From Actinomycetes bacterium (lineage in GTDB: Bacteria; Actinomycetota; Actinomycetes; Actinomycetales; Cellulomonadaceae), in assembly GCA_023388235.1 (NCBI GenBank), contig JAEWGQ010000230.1, forward strand, positions 1 through 7,997: DNA of 7,997 bases, read 5' to 3'. The notes below the pieces were generated by a model, which was not told where the DNA came from, searched no databases, and was given only the letters and a program-made list of their open reading frames with translations. Shown piece by piece: positions 1-7,301 of the stretch. Every line of letters begins with the position of its first letter. Within the stretch, counting starts at the first letter, position 1. The translations under genes and the position numbers were made by a program.

Positions 1-334
1 GCACCGGGCTGACGGTCGCGGCCGTCCGCGCCGACCGCACCGTGCCGGAGAGCTCACCGGACAGGTGCACCGAGACGATCTCGTGCGCGCCCTGCTCGGC
101 GGCGCGCTCGTAGGCGGCCGCGAACGCCGACGGCGGCGGCTGCGACGTCGTCACCCTCGCCCCGCGCTCGAGGGCGCGCAGCAGCTGCTCGGGGGTGATG
201 TCGACGCCCTCGGTGTACCGCACGCCGTCGACGACCACGTCGAGCGGGACGACGTGCAGACCCACCTGCCCGGCGAGCTCCGCCGGGACCGCGGCCGTCG
301 AGTCCGTGACGACCGCGACCCGTGCGGCGCTCAG
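1..334 (-). CDS. DegV family protein (fatty-acid-binding, FakB-like), C-terminus cut by window edge
   Basis: The first 111 residues are visible. They show the DegV N-terminal domain: VAVVTDSTA at residues 6-14, [10 protein letters not shown] at 28-37, [10 protein letters not shown] at 62-71 and [10 protein letters not shown] at 88-97. DegV proteins bind a single long-chain fatty acid; in Firmicutes the FakB members present it to the kinase FakA. Whether this actinobacterial copy has a kinase partner cannot be seen here. The TDST and TTSQP loops, which line the lipid head-group pocket in known structures, are intact. No ATG, GTG or TTG lies in frame between the end of leuS and the TDST motif, and the next GTG (residue 24) would remove that motif. 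I therefore chose CTG at 332-334, which overlaps the leuS stop as CTGA and gives the family-typical opening [13 protein letters not shown]. The gene is probably co-transcribed and translationally coupled with leuS. Family assignment is firm; the start is inferred. Confidence 0.9.
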   Translation of the reverse strand, partial: MSAARVAVVTDSTAAVPAELAGQVGLHVVPLDVVVDGVRYTEGVDITPEQLLRALERGARVTTSQPPPSAFAAAYERAAEQGAHEIVSVHLSGELSGTVRSARTAATVSPV

Positions 335-3279
335 GCCGGCACCACGTTGACGAGCTTCGGGGCCCGCACGATGACGGTCCGCACGTCCCGGCCCGCGAGC
401 GCGCGCTGCACGCCGGCGTCGGCCAGCGCGAGCTCGCGCAGCGTCGCGTCGTCCGCGTCGGGGCTGACCTCGGCGCGGCCGCGGACCTTGCCCTGCACCT
501 GGAACACGCAGGTGACGGTGTCCTCGACCAGGTACTGCGGGTCGAGCGCCGGGAACGGCTCGTGCGCGAGCGACCGCTCGTGGCCCAGGCGCGACCACAG
601 CTCCTCGGCCAGGTGCGGCGCGACGGGCGCGGTCATGAGCACCAGCTGCTCGGCGACCGTGCGCGGCACGGCCGGCAGCGACGTCAGGTGGTTGTTCAGG
701 ACGATGAGCTTCGCGATGGCGGTGTTGATCCGCATCGCCTGCATGTCCTCGCCGACCTCGGCGATGGTGCGGTGCAGGACGCGCAGCGTCTCCAGCCCGG
801 GCTCCTCGTCCACCACGGTGACCTCGCCGGTCTCCTCCGAGACGACGTTGCGCCACACCCGCTGCAGGAAGCGCTGGGCGCCGACGACGGCCCGGGTCTC
901 CCACGGGCGGGACAGGTCGAGCGGCCCCATGGACATCTCGTAGACGCGCAGGGTGTCCGCGCCGTACTCCGCGTACATCTCGTCGGGCGAGACGGCGTTC
1001 TTCAGGGACTTGCCGATCTTGCCGTACTCCCGGAACACCTCCTCGCCGTTCCAGGTGAAGCCGGACGGGACGGACTCGTCCTCGACGACCTCGGCGGCGG
1101 GCACGTAGACGCCGCGCGCGTCGGTGTACGCGTACGCCTGGATGTACCCCTGGTTGAACAGCTTGTGGAACGGCTCGCGGCTGGACACGTGGCCCAGGTC
1201 GTACAGCACCTTGTGCCAGAACCGGGCGTACAGCAGGTGCAGCACCGCGTGCTCCACGCCGCCGACGTACAGGTCGACGCCGCCGGCGCCGTGGGTGTCG
1301 CCGGGGTTGTGGCCGGGGCCCATCCAGTACCGCTCGAGCTCCGGGTCGACGACCTGGCCGGTCGCGTGCGCCGGGTCCAGGTAGTGCAGGTAGTACCAGC
1401 ACGACCCGGCCCAGTTGGGCATGGTGTTGGTGTCGCGGCGGTAGACCTTCGGGCCGTCGCCGAGGTCGAGCGTGACCGACACCCAGTCGTCGTTGCGGCT
1501 GAGCGGCGCCTCGGGCGAGGAGTCGGCGTCGTCGGCGTCGAACGTGCGCGGCGCGTAGTCCGGCACGTCGGGCAGCGCGACGGGCAGGGCGGACTCGGGC
1601 ACGGCGATCGGCAGGTCGTGCTCGTCGTAGACGACCGGGAACGGCTCGCCCCAGTAGCGCTGGCGGCTGAACAGCCAGTCCCGCAGCCGGTACGTGACGG
1701 TCCGCGCACCGACCCCGCGCTGCTCCAGCCAGTCGATCATCCGCGACTTCGCCTCGGCGACGGACAGCCCGTCGAGCGACAGCTCGTCGTTCGCGGAGTT
1801 GATGATCGCGCCGTCGCCGGTCCAGGCGCCCTCGTGGCCCTCCGGCGGCTGCACGGTGTGCACGACGGGCAGGCCGAACGCCTCGGCGAACGCGAAGTCG
1901 CGGGTGTCGCCCCCGGGCACCGCCATGATCGCGCCGGTGCCGTAGCCCATCAGCACGTAGTCGGCGATGAACACGGGCAGCGAGGCGCCGTTGACGGGGT
2001 TCAGGGCGTACCCGCCGGTGAACACGCCGGTCTTGCGGCCCGCGTCGGCCTGCCGCTCGACGGCGGACTTGGCGGCGGCCTCGCGGCGGTACGCGGCGAC
2101 GGCCTCGGCGGGCGACGCCGCTCCCCCGCGCCACGACTCCGGCACCTCGTCGTCCCAGGCCGCGCCGGCCCCGGCGACGACCTGGTCGACCAGCGGGTGC
2201 TCCGGCGCGAGCACGACGTACGTCGCGCCGAACAGGGTGTCGGGGCGGGTCGTGAAGACGGTCAGCGGCTCGTCGGCGTCGGTGACCTCGAAGTCGACGT
2301 GCGCGCCCTCGGACCGGCCGATCCAGTTCCGCTGCATGGCGGTGACCTTCTCGGGCCAGTCGATGAGCGCCAGGTCGTCGGCCAGGCGGTCGGCGTACGC
2401 GGTGATCCGCATGTTCCACTGGCGCAGTGTCCGCTGGAACACCGGGAAGTTCCCGCGCTCGGATCGGCCCTCGGAGGTGACCTCCTCGTTCGCCAGCACG
2501 GTGCCCAGGCCGGGGCACCAGTTCACCGGGGTCTCCGACACGTACGCGAGGCGCTGGCCGTCCACCACGCGGCGGCGCTGCACCTCGTCCAGGTCCGCCC
2601 ACGTCGCGCCGTCGGGCACGCCCTCGACACCCTCGGGCAGCGCGCGCCGGCCGGACGCGTACGCCTCGACCAGCGTCGCGACCGGGCGGGCGGCGCCGCG
2701 GCCGCCGTCGGGGCGCTCGGCGTCCTCGTCGTACCAGGACCCGAAGATCTGCAGGAAGATCCACTGCGTCCAGCGGACGTAGTCCTCGTCGATCGTCGCG
2801 AACGTCCGGCGCGGGTCGTGGGCGACGCCCAGGCGGCGCAGCTGGCGCGCCATGATCTCGATGTTCGCCTCGGTGGTCGCGCGCGGGTGCTGGCCCGTCT
2901 GCACGGCGTACTGCTCGGCCGGCAGGCCGAACGCGTCGTAGCCCAGGGCGTGCAGCACGTTGTCGCCCTGCATCCGGCGGAACCGCGCGACGACGTCCGT
3001 CGCGATGTACCCCAGCGGGTGCCCGACGTGCAGGCCCGCCCCGGACGGGTACGGGAACATGTCCATGACGAAGAACGGCCGGGCACCCGGGCGGGCGTGC
3101 GCGCCGTCGCCGTCGGTCAGGTCGCCCACGGGGTTCGCCGCGAAGAACGTGCCGCGCTCGACCCACTCGTCCTGCCACCGGAGCTCGATCTCGCGGGCGA
3201 GGTCGGCGGTGTACCGGAACGGCACGTCCTGGCCGGTGGTGGGGGCGGGTTCGGGCTGGGTGGAGGCGGGCGACGTCAC
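331..3279 (-). CDS. leuS: Leucyl-tRNA synthetase
   Basis: A class Ia aminoacyl-tRNA synthetase of 982 residues that charges tRNA-Leu in the cytoplasm and hydrolyses mischarged products. The HIGH signature is HVGH at 84-87, within [15 protein letters not shown]. The KMSKS loop is KIGKS at 754-758, followed by LKNAVSPDE. The CP1 editing domain is present: the threonine-rich [12 protein letters not shown] at 343-354, and [16 protein letters not shown] at 447-462, which keeps the conserved aspartate. The late catalytic block [16 protein letters not shown] is at 533-548, and the C-terminal anticodon-binding and tRNA-elbow region follows to PKLVNVVPA. The protein is longer than the E. coli enzyme (860) but in the range of actinobacterial LeuRS. 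The start is GTG. No Shine-Dalgarno is visible; a TAGACT box ends six bases upstream, suggesting a leaderless mRNA. The stop overlaps the proposed degV start. The 59-bp gap upstream is too short for a T-box riboswitch. Confidence 0.98.
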   Translation of the reverse strand: MTSPASTQPEPAPTTGQDVPFRYTADLAREIELRWQDEWVERGTFFAANPVGDLTDGDGAHARPGARPFFVMDMFPYPSGAGLHVGHPLGYIATDVVARFRRMQGDNVLHALGYDAFGLPAEQYAVQTGQHPRATTEANIEIMARQLRRLGVAHDPRRTFATIDEDYVRWTQWIFLQIFGSWYDEDAERPDGGRGAARPVATLVEAYASGRRALPEGVEGVPDGATWADLDEVQRRRVVDGQRLAYVSETPVNWCPGLGTVLANEEVTSEGRSERGNFPVFQRTLRQWNMRITAYADRLADDLALIDWPEKVTAMQRNWIGRSEGAHVDFEVTDADEPLTVFTTRPDTLFGATYVVLAPEHPLVDQVVAGAGAAWDDEVPESWRGGAASPAEAVAAYRREAAAKSAVERQADAGRKTGVFTGGYALNPVNGASLPVFIADYVLMGYGTGAIMAVPGGDTRDFAFAEAFGLPVVHTVQPPEGHEGAWTGDGAIINSANDELSLDGLSVAEAKSRMIDWLEQRGVGARTVTYRLRDWLFSRQRYWGEPFPVVYDEHDLPIAVPESALPVALPDVPDYAPRTFDADDADSSPEAPLSRNDDWVSVTLDLGDGPKVYRRDTNTMPNWAGSCWYYLHYLDPAHATGQVVDPELERYWMGPGHNPGDTHGAGGVDLYVGGVEHAVLHLLYARFWHKVLYDLGHVSSREPFHKLFNQGYIQAYAYTDARGVYVPAAEVVEDESVPSGFTWNGEEVFREYGKIGKSLKNAVSPDEMYAEYGADTLRVYEMSMGPLDLSRPWETRAVVGAQRFLQRVWRNVVSEETGEVTVVDEEPGLETLRVLHRTIAEVGEDMQAMRINTAIAKLIVLNNHLTSLPAVPRTVAEQLVLMTAPVAPHLAEELWSRLGHERSLAHEPFPALDPQYLVEDTVTCVFQVQGKVRGRAEVSPDADDATLRELALADAGVQRALAGRDVRTVIVRAPKLVNVVPA

Positions 3280-3285
3280 CCGGCG

Positions 3286-3291
3286 AGTCTA
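3286..3291 (-). promoter_or_regulatory. Putative -10 box of a leaderless leuS promoter
   Basis: Read on the minus strand, TAGACT fits the actinobacterial TAnnnT -10 consensus and is followed by six bases and then the GTG of leuS. This spacing would place the transcription start on the G of GTG itself. No -35 hexamer is recognisable at the right distance (CGGGGG there), which is usual for leaderless actinobacterial promoters. No purine-rich Shine-Dalgarno precedes the GTG, which supports the leaderless reading. Read-through from the MFS gene upstream is also possible. Confidence 0.5.
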
Positions 3292-3338
3292 GCGAGGCCG
3301 GGACCCCGCCCCCGCACCGGCGACGGGCCCCGCCCGGG

Positions 3339-4547
3339 TCAGGCGGCGGGCCGCCGCGGGAGCACGAACACGGCCACGACCAGGCCCGCGGCGGTCAGCC
3401 CGGCCCCGACCCACGCGGGCGCCAGGTAGCCGAGCCCCGCGGCGATGACGAGCCCGCCCGCCCACGCCCCGGCCGCGTTCCCGACGTTGAGCGCGGAGTG
3501 GCACAGCGCCGCCCCGAGCGAGGGCGCCTCGGGCGACAGGTCCATCAGCCAGGACTGCAGCGCGAGGCCGAGCACCTGGGAGGTGACGCCCAGCGCGACG
3601 ATGGCCAGCACCCCCGGCACCACCCACTGCGCCACGGCGGCGACGAGCACCAGGGCGACGATCGTCGTGCCGAAACCGAGCAGCACCGTGCGGGGCACGG
3701 ACCGGTCGGTGAGGCGCCCGCCGAGCAGCGTGCCGGCCGTCATCCCCACGCCGAACAGCGCGAGCACCAGCGGCACGGTGGTCTCGGCGAGACCGGTGAC
3801 GTCGGTGAGCAGCGGCGCGACGTACGAGTACACGGCGAACATGCCGCCGAACCCGATCGCCCCGGCGGCGCACACCACCCACAGCCGCGCGTTGCGCAGG
3901 GTGCGGGCCTCGCTGCGCACGCTGACGCCGTCCGCCACGGCGAGCCCGGGCACGAACCGCCACAGCGCCGCCAGGGTCGCGAGCCCCAGCGCGCCGACCG
4001 CGACGAACGCGACCCGCCAGCCGAACGCCTGCCCGAGCACGGTGGACAGCGGCACCCCGACGACGTTCGCGATCGTGAGGCCGGCCATCATCGTGGCGAC
4101 CGCCTGCCCGCGCCGGCCCGGTCCGGCGACGTGCGCGCCCATCGCGGCGCCGACGCCGAAGAACGCCCCGTGCGGCAGGCCCGCGGCGAACCGGGCGGCC
4201 ACCAGCCACCCGGCCGTCGGGGCGAGCGCGGACAGCAGGTTCCCGACCGTGAACGCCGCCATGAGCACGAGCAGCAGCGTGCGCCGGTCCATCCGCGCCG
4301 CGGCGGTCGTGAGCAGCGGCGCGCCGACGACGACGCCGAGGGCGTACGCGGTGATGACGTGGCCCGCGGTCGGGATCGAGACGTCCAGGTCGCCCGCGAT
4401 CTGCGGCAGCAGGCCCATCGTCGTGAACTCGGTGGTCCCGATGCTGAACCCGCCGAGGGCGAGCGCCAGCAGCGGCAGCCGCGCGCGGCGGCGGACGAGG
4501 CCCGGGTCCAGCACGTCGGCGGGCGTGCCCGTGGAGGTGGTCGGCAT
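3339..4547 (-). CDS. MFS transporter, DHA1 drug-efflux type (AraJ/Cmx-like)
   Basis: A 402-residue integral membrane protein with about 12 predicted helices, roughly at 25-47, 61-83, 90-110, 115-137, 150-170, 177-196, 219-241, 255-277, 287-306, 310-332, 345-368 and 373-396, with a charged middle loop near 200-217. GTTEFTTMGLLPQIA at 37-51 and the motif-C-like ANVVGVPLSTVLGQAFGWR at 160-178 are typical of the AraJ/YdhP/Cmx branch of proton-coupled exporters. ARMDRRTLLL at 84-93 is the motif-A loop. Members include chloramphenicol and sugar or arabinose exporters; the substrate cannot be read from the sequence. An earlier in-frame TTG at 4610 would add 21 Pro/Ala-rich residues. I prefer ATG at 4545-4547, which follows GGGAG by four bases, and the predicted transcript start lies downstream of the TTG. 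The gene sits 139 bp after mntR on the same strand and 59 bp before leuS, and has its own likely promoter. Confidence 0.9.
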   Translation of the reverse strand: MPTTSTGTPADVLDPGLVRRRARLPLLALALGGFSIGTTEFTTMGLLPQIAGDLDVSIPTAGHVITAYALGVVVGAPLLTTAAARMDRRTLLLVLMAAFTVGNLLSALAPTAGWLVAARFAAGLPHGAFFGVGAAMGAHVAGPGRRGQAVATMMAGLTIANVVGVPLSTVLGQAFGWRVAFVAVGALGLATLAALWRFVPGLAVADGVSVRSEARTLRNARLWVVCAAGAIGFGGMFAVYSYVAPLLTDVTGLAETTVPLVLALFGVGMTAGTLLGGRLTDRSVPRTVLLGFGTTIVALVLVAAVAQWVVPGVLAIVALGVTSQVLGLALQSWLMDLSPEAPSLGAALCHSALNVGNAAGAWAGGLVIAAGLGYLAPAWVGAGLTAAGLVVAVFVLPRRPAA

Positions 4548-4551
4548 GGTG

Positions 4552-4556
4552 CTCCC
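4552..4556 (-). promoter_or_regulatory. Ribosome binding site deciding the MFS start
   Basis: GGGAG on the minus strand lies four bases before ATG at 4547. It selects this ATG over the upstream TTG at 4610, which has no comparable site. Confidence 0.65.
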
Positions 4557-4609
4557 GCGTCGTGGTGTCGGTGCGGCAGCCGCGACAGCGGGGCGGGCCG
4601 GTGCCGGCA

Positions 4610-4638
4610 ACCCTACCGGCCGGTCACCGACGGGTCAC
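4610..4638 (-). promoter_or_regulatory. Putative promoter of the MFS gene
   Basis: On the minus strand GTGACC (4633-4638, four of six matches to TTGACA) is followed by a 17-base spacer and TAGGGT (4610-4615, fitting TAnnnT). Transcription would start near 4603, giving an untranslated leader of about 56 bases before the ATG at 4547. The -35 hexamer lies inside one of two GGTCACC motifs, so binding there could occlude polymerase. This is a motif match only. Confidence 0.45.
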
Positions 4639-4640
4639 CG
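4622..4640. repeat. Paired GGTCACCG motif, 11 bp apart; possible operator
   Basis: GGTCACCG occurs at 4622-4629 and again at 4633-4640, in direct orientation and one helical turn apart. Each core GGTCACC is itself an imperfect palindrome (GGT-C-ACC). The pair covers the -35 and spacer of the likely MFS promoter, the position expected for a repressor site. No regulator can be assigned from the sequence. Confidence 0.4.
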
Positions 4641-4658
4641 GCGGGCCGGGACCGCTCA

Positions 4659-4680
4659 GCCGGCGTGCGCGGCGGCCGGC
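4659..4680 (-). terminator. Weak hairpin downstream of mntR
   Basis: GCCGGC at 4659-4664 and at 4675-4680 can pair as a 6-bp stem with a 10-base loop, starting seven bases after the mntR stop. There is no U-tract. It could slow or end mntR transcription before the MFS promoter, but stems this short occur by chance in such GC-rich DNA. Confidence 0.25.
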
Positions 4681-4686
4681 GCCCCC

Positions 4687-5388
4687 TCAGTCGGCGTCGA
4701 GCAGGACCCAGATCGCGCGCGCCGCGACCTCCCCGAGCTCGACCGGCCGCGGCTCGTCGCCCGCCGCCGCGCCGGGCGGCAGCACCCGGACCGCGGTCAT
4801 CCCGGCGAAGTCGCGCCGCTCGACGACCTCGACGCGGGCGTCCAGCACCACCCCGACGGTCGCGAGGTACCGCAGCAGCCCGGGGTCCGCGTCGGAGATC
4901 CGCGCGACCGTGCCCGTGCCGTCCGCGAGCTCCCAGAGCATGCTCGCCGCCGGGGTCGGCACCGTCCCGTCCGGTGCGGGGATCGGGTCCCCGTGCGGGT
5001 CGCGGGTCGGGTGCCCCAGCCGCGCGTCGATCCGCTCGACCATCAGGTCGGACACGGCGTGCTCGAGCACCTCGGCCTCGTCGTGCACCTCGTCCCAGCC
5101 GTAGCCGAGCTCGCTCACCAGGAACGTCTCGATCAGCCGGTGCCGGCGCACGACCTGGACCGCGTGCCGCACGCCCTCCTCGGTCAGCGCGATCGCGGCG
5201 TAGGGGGCGTGCACGACCAGGCCCTGGTCGGCGAGCCGGCGCACGGTCTCGGACACCGTGGACGCGCCCACGCCCAGCCGCTCGGCGAGCATCTTAGTGG
5301 TCACCGGCGCCGTCGACCACTCCCGCGCGGTCCAGATGACCTTGAGGTAGTCCTGGGCGACGGGGGTCAGGTCGCTCGTCTCGCTCAC
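4687..5388 (-). CDS. mntR: Manganese-dependent transcriptional repressor, DtxR/MntR family
   Basis: A 233-residue cytoplasmic metalloregulator. A winged helix-turn-helix lies at about 8-65 (VTTKMLAERLGVGASTVSETVRRL as helix-turn-helix), the metal-binding dimerisation domain at about 70-145, and an SH3-like FeoA-type domain at about 150-233. By alignment with DtxR, the metal ligands are H83, E87, H102, E106, E109 and H110. Position 106 is Glu, where iron-sensing DtxR/IdeR has Cys102, and D13 stands where DtxR has Met10. Both changes are the MntR pattern and argue for manganese sensing. The wording matches the mycobacterial protein usually called MntR or SirR. It is expected to repress Mn uptake genes when Mn is plentiful; no such gene is in the window. 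The start is GTG with no Shine-Dalgarno, and TACCCT ends seven bases upstream, suggesting a leaderless mRNA. It is divergent from the hydrolase gene, 110 bp away. Confidence 0.92.
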   Translation of the reverse strand: MSETSDLTPVAQDYLKVIWTAREWSTAPVTTKMLAERLGVGASTVSETVRRLADQGLVVHAPYAAIALTEEGVRHAVQVVRRHRLIETFLVSELGYGWDEVHDEAEVLEHAVSDLMVERIDARLGHPTRDPHGDPIPAPDGTVPTPAASMLWELADGTGTVARISDADPGLLRYLATVGVVLDARVEVVERRDFAGMTAVRVLPPGAAAGDEPRPVELGEVAARAIWVLLDAD

Positions 5389-5395
5389 GGACCCC

Positions 5396-5401
5396 AGGGT
5401 A
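5396..5401 (-). promoter_or_regulatory. Putative -10 box of a leaderless mntR promoter
   Basis: TACCCT on the minus strand fits TAnnnT and is followed by seven bases and the GTG start of mntR, the geometry of a leaderless transcript. The base run before GTG (GGGGTCC) is not a good Shine-Dalgarno at that distance. No -35 consensus is present (CCCACC at the expected place). Confidence 0.45.
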
Positions 5402-5437
5402 GGTGCCCGCCCCCGCCGGGTGGGCGCCGGGGCGCTG

Positions 5438-5446
5438 TGGTAGGAA
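5438..5446 (+). promoter_or_regulatory. Putative extended -10 of the hydrolase promoter
   Basis: TGG directly followed by TAGGAA resembles an extended -10 (TGn plus hexamer) but only half of the hexamer matches TATAAT. It lies about 40 bp before the ribosome binding site, in the divergent gap shared with mntR, and is the most A/T-rich point there. No -35 match is seen. Confidence 0.3.
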
Positions 5447-5487
5447 TCCAGGAGTCCGCGGCCGCACGCCGCGCGACCGGTCCGGAC

Positions 5488-5492
5488 GGAGG
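5488..5492 (+). promoter_or_regulatory. Ribosome binding site deciding the hydrolase start
   Basis: GGAGG lies six bases before GTG at 5499, a near-ideal Shine-Dalgarno. It argues against the longer in-frame start at 5403, which would run through the promoter region and lacks a site. Confidence 0.8.
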
Positions 5493-5498
5493 ACGCCC

Positions 5499-7301
5499 GT
5501 GGACACCGACCAGCCCGCCGCCGCTCCCGACCGGCCCGGAGCCACCGGCCGGACCGCCACCGACGGGTCCGGCCCCACCAGCGGCCGGCACGACGCGCGC
5601 GCCGTCCGCGTGGTCACCGGCGCCGCCCGTGCCGTGGGCCGGTGGTTCGCCCGCCGGGACCTGTCGTGGCCCGGGATGCTGGGAGCGCTGGTCGGCCTGG
5701 CCGCCGCGATGACGCCGTCGCTGCTCCCCCGCCCGACGCTGTACCTCGGCCTGATCGCGGGCGTCGGCGCGGCGCTGGGCTACGGCGGCGGCGTGCTCGT
5801 CGCGTGGGTGCTGCGCCGCACGGGCGTGCCGCTGCCGCCCGCGCCGGTGCGGCGGGTGGCCTGGCGGGTGCTCGCCTGGGTCGGCCCCGTGCTGGCCGTC
5901 GTCGTGGTGGTCGTCGGCGCGCAGTGGCAGGACGACGTGCGCGTGCTCGTCGGGGAGCCGCGCCGGACGTCGTCCTGGTTCCTCGTGGGCGTGCTCGCGC
6001 TCGCCGCGGGGCTGGCGCTGATCGCGCTGGGGCGGGCGCTGCGCCGCGTGTCGCGGCGGGTGGCGCGCGTGCTCGGGCGCTGGGTGCCGGCGCCGGCGGC
6101 CTCGCTGCTCGGGGTCGTCGTCGTGGCGCTGCTCGTGTACTGGCTGGCGGCCGGCGTGCTGTTCCGCGTCGCGGTGCACGTCGCCGACTCGGTGTACGCG
6201 GGGACGAACGCGGGGACCGACCCGGGCGTCGAGCGCGTCACGTCGGACCTGCGGTCGGGGTCGCCCGCGTCCCTCGTGCCGTGGGACACGCTCGGCCGCG
6301 AGGGCCGCAGCTTCGTCGCGGGCGGGCCGACGCCGGCGCAGATCGGTGACGTCACGGGCGCGGCGGCCCTCGAGCCCATCCGGGTCTACGCCGGCCTGGA
6401 CTCCGCCGACGACGCCGACGCCCGCGCCGACCTCGTGGTCCAGGAGCTGCAGCGCACCGGCGCGTTCGACCGGTCCGTGCTCGTCGTCGCGGGCGCCACC
6501 GGCACGGGCTGGACGGAGCCGCAGCAGATGGCCGCGCTCGAGTACCTGTGGGGCGGCGACACGGCGATCGCCACCATCCAGTACTCGTTCCTGCCGTCGT
6601 GGATCTCGTTCCTCGTCGACGCCGACCGCGCGACGCAGGCGGGGCGCGCCCTGTTCGACGCGGTGCACGAGGCGTGGTCCGCCCTGCCGGAGGACGACCG
6701 GCCGAAGCTCATCTCGTACGGCCTGAGCCTGGGGTCGTTCGCCGGGCAGGCGCCCTTCGGGTCGGTCGGCGACCTCACGAACCGCGTGGACGGCGCGCTG
6801 TTCGTCGGCACCCCGAACGCCACGCCCCTGTGGCGCACGATCACGGCCGACCGGGACGCGGGCAGCCCCGAGTGGCGCCCGGTGGTGGACGACGGGCGCG
6901 TGGTGCGGTTCGCGCCCGACGGCACCGACCTCGCCGAGCCCGGCGGCACGTGGGGCGCGCCCCGCGTCGCGTACCTGCAGCACGCGTCCGACCCCGTGGT
7001 GTGGTGGTCGTGGGACCTCATCACCCGGCAGCCCGAGTGGCTGGAGGAGCCGCGCGGCCCCGACGTGTCCGGGCGCGTGCGCTGGTTCCCGCTCATCACG
7101 TTCCTGCAGGTGACGGTCGACCAGTTCTTCGGGGTGAGCGTGCCGGACGGGCACGGGCACAACTACGCCTCGCAGGTCGTCGCCGCGTGGGCCGACGTGA
7201 CCCAGCCGCCGGGGTGGACCGACGAGGACCTCACGCAGCTGCAGGACCTCATCGACGGCACGCTGACACTCCCGACCGTCCCCGGCGCCGGGGTCGGCTG
7301 A
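5499..7301 (+). CDS. Membrane-anchored alpha/beta hydrolase, Abhydrolase_9 (DUF2319) type
   Basis: A 600-residue protein starting at GTG. A Pro/Ala-rich cytoplasmic tail (about 1-50) leads into about five hydrophobic segments near 57-75, 81-105, 123-140, 158-178 and 202-224, the Abhydrolase_9 N-terminal membrane domain. The C-terminal catalytic domain spans about 290-590. It carries EPIRVYAGL (292-300), GATGTGWTEP (332-341), QYSFLPSWISFL (361-372) and the nucleophile elbow GLSLG at 408-412, with Ser410. Likely triad partners are Asp498 in HASDPV and one of the histidines at 552 or 554 in DGHGHNY; these assignments are inferred from position. The family is widespread in actinobacteria and, as far as I know, lacks a defined substrate; lipid or ester hydrolysis at the membrane is a reasonable guess. 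The catalytic domain follows the last helix, so its side of the membrane depends on helix count. It is divergent from mntR and convergent with the oxidoreductase gene. Confidence 0.9.
   Translation: MDTDQPAAAPDRPGATGRTATDGSGPTSGRHDARAVRVVTGAARAVGRWFARRDLSWPGMLGALVGLAAAMTPSLLPRPTLYLGLIAGVGAALGYGGGVLVAWVLRRTGVPLPPAPVRRVAWRVLAWVGPVLAVVVVVVGAQWQDDVRVLVGEPRRTSSWFLVGVLALAAGLALIALGRALRRVSRRVARVLGRWVPAPAASLLGVVVVALLVYWLAAGVLFRVAVHVADSVYAGTNAGTDPGVERVTSDLRSGSPASLVPWDTLGREGRSFVAGGPTPAQIGDVTGAAALEPIRVYAGLDSADDADARADLVVQELQRTGAFDRSVLVVAGATGTGWTEPQQMAALEYLWGGDTAIATIQYSFLPSWISFLVDADRATQAGRALFDAVHEAWSALPEDDRPKLISYGLSLGSFAGQAPFGSVGDLTNRVDGALFVGTPNATPLWRTITADRDAGSPEWRPVVDDGRVVRFAPDGTDLAEPGGTWGAPRVAYLQHASDPVVWWSWDLITRQPEWLEEPRGPDVSGRVRWFPLITFLQVTVDQFFGVSVPDGHGHNYASQVVAAWADVTQPPGWTDEDLTQLQDLIDGTLTLPTVPGAGVG

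Noticed and set aside
3324..3336. Small hairpin (5-bp stem, 3-base loop) after the MFS stop
   Set aside because: Too short and without a U-tract; such stems are frequent by chance in DNA of this GC content.
3280..3338. Possible leucine T-box or peptide-leader attenuator before leuS
   Set aside because: Only 59 bases separate the genes and the promoter signal abuts the start codon, leaving no space for a leader RNA.
322..3429. A 1035-codon open frame on the plus strand opposite leuS
   Set aside because: It is Arg/Val/Gly/His-rich low-complexity translation without any family motif, as expected opposite a high-GC gene whose third positions are mostly G or C. LeuS on the other strand has all its motifs.
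4548..4610. Longer MFS start at TTG, adding 21 residues
   Set aside because: No ribosome binding site, it would lie upstream of the predicted transcript start, and the ATG at 4547 has GGGAG in front of it.
5403..5498. Longer hydrolase start, adding 32 residues
   Set aside because: It would translate through the likely promoter, and the GTG at 5499 has a near-perfect GGAGG six bases upstream.
5297..5625. A 16-base direct repeat, GTGGTCACCGGCGCCG, at 5297-5312 and 5610-5625
   Set aside because: Both copies lie inside coding sequence on opposite strands (mntR and hydrolase) and encode ordinary residues (Val-Thr-Gly-Ala in the hydrolase); most likely coincidence from codon bias, although it contains the GGTCACC core also seen before the MFS gene.
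3445..5712. Long plus-strand frames (755 and 599 codons) opposite the MFS and mntR genes
   Set aside because: They run across two real genes and their promoters, have Ser/Thr/Pro/Arg-rich composition and no recognisable domain; antisense shadows.
5385..7160. A 591-codon minus-strand frame opposite the hydrolase
   Set aside because: Arg/Pro/His/Gly-rich with no domain, and it overlaps the mntR start; a shadow of the hydrolase gene.
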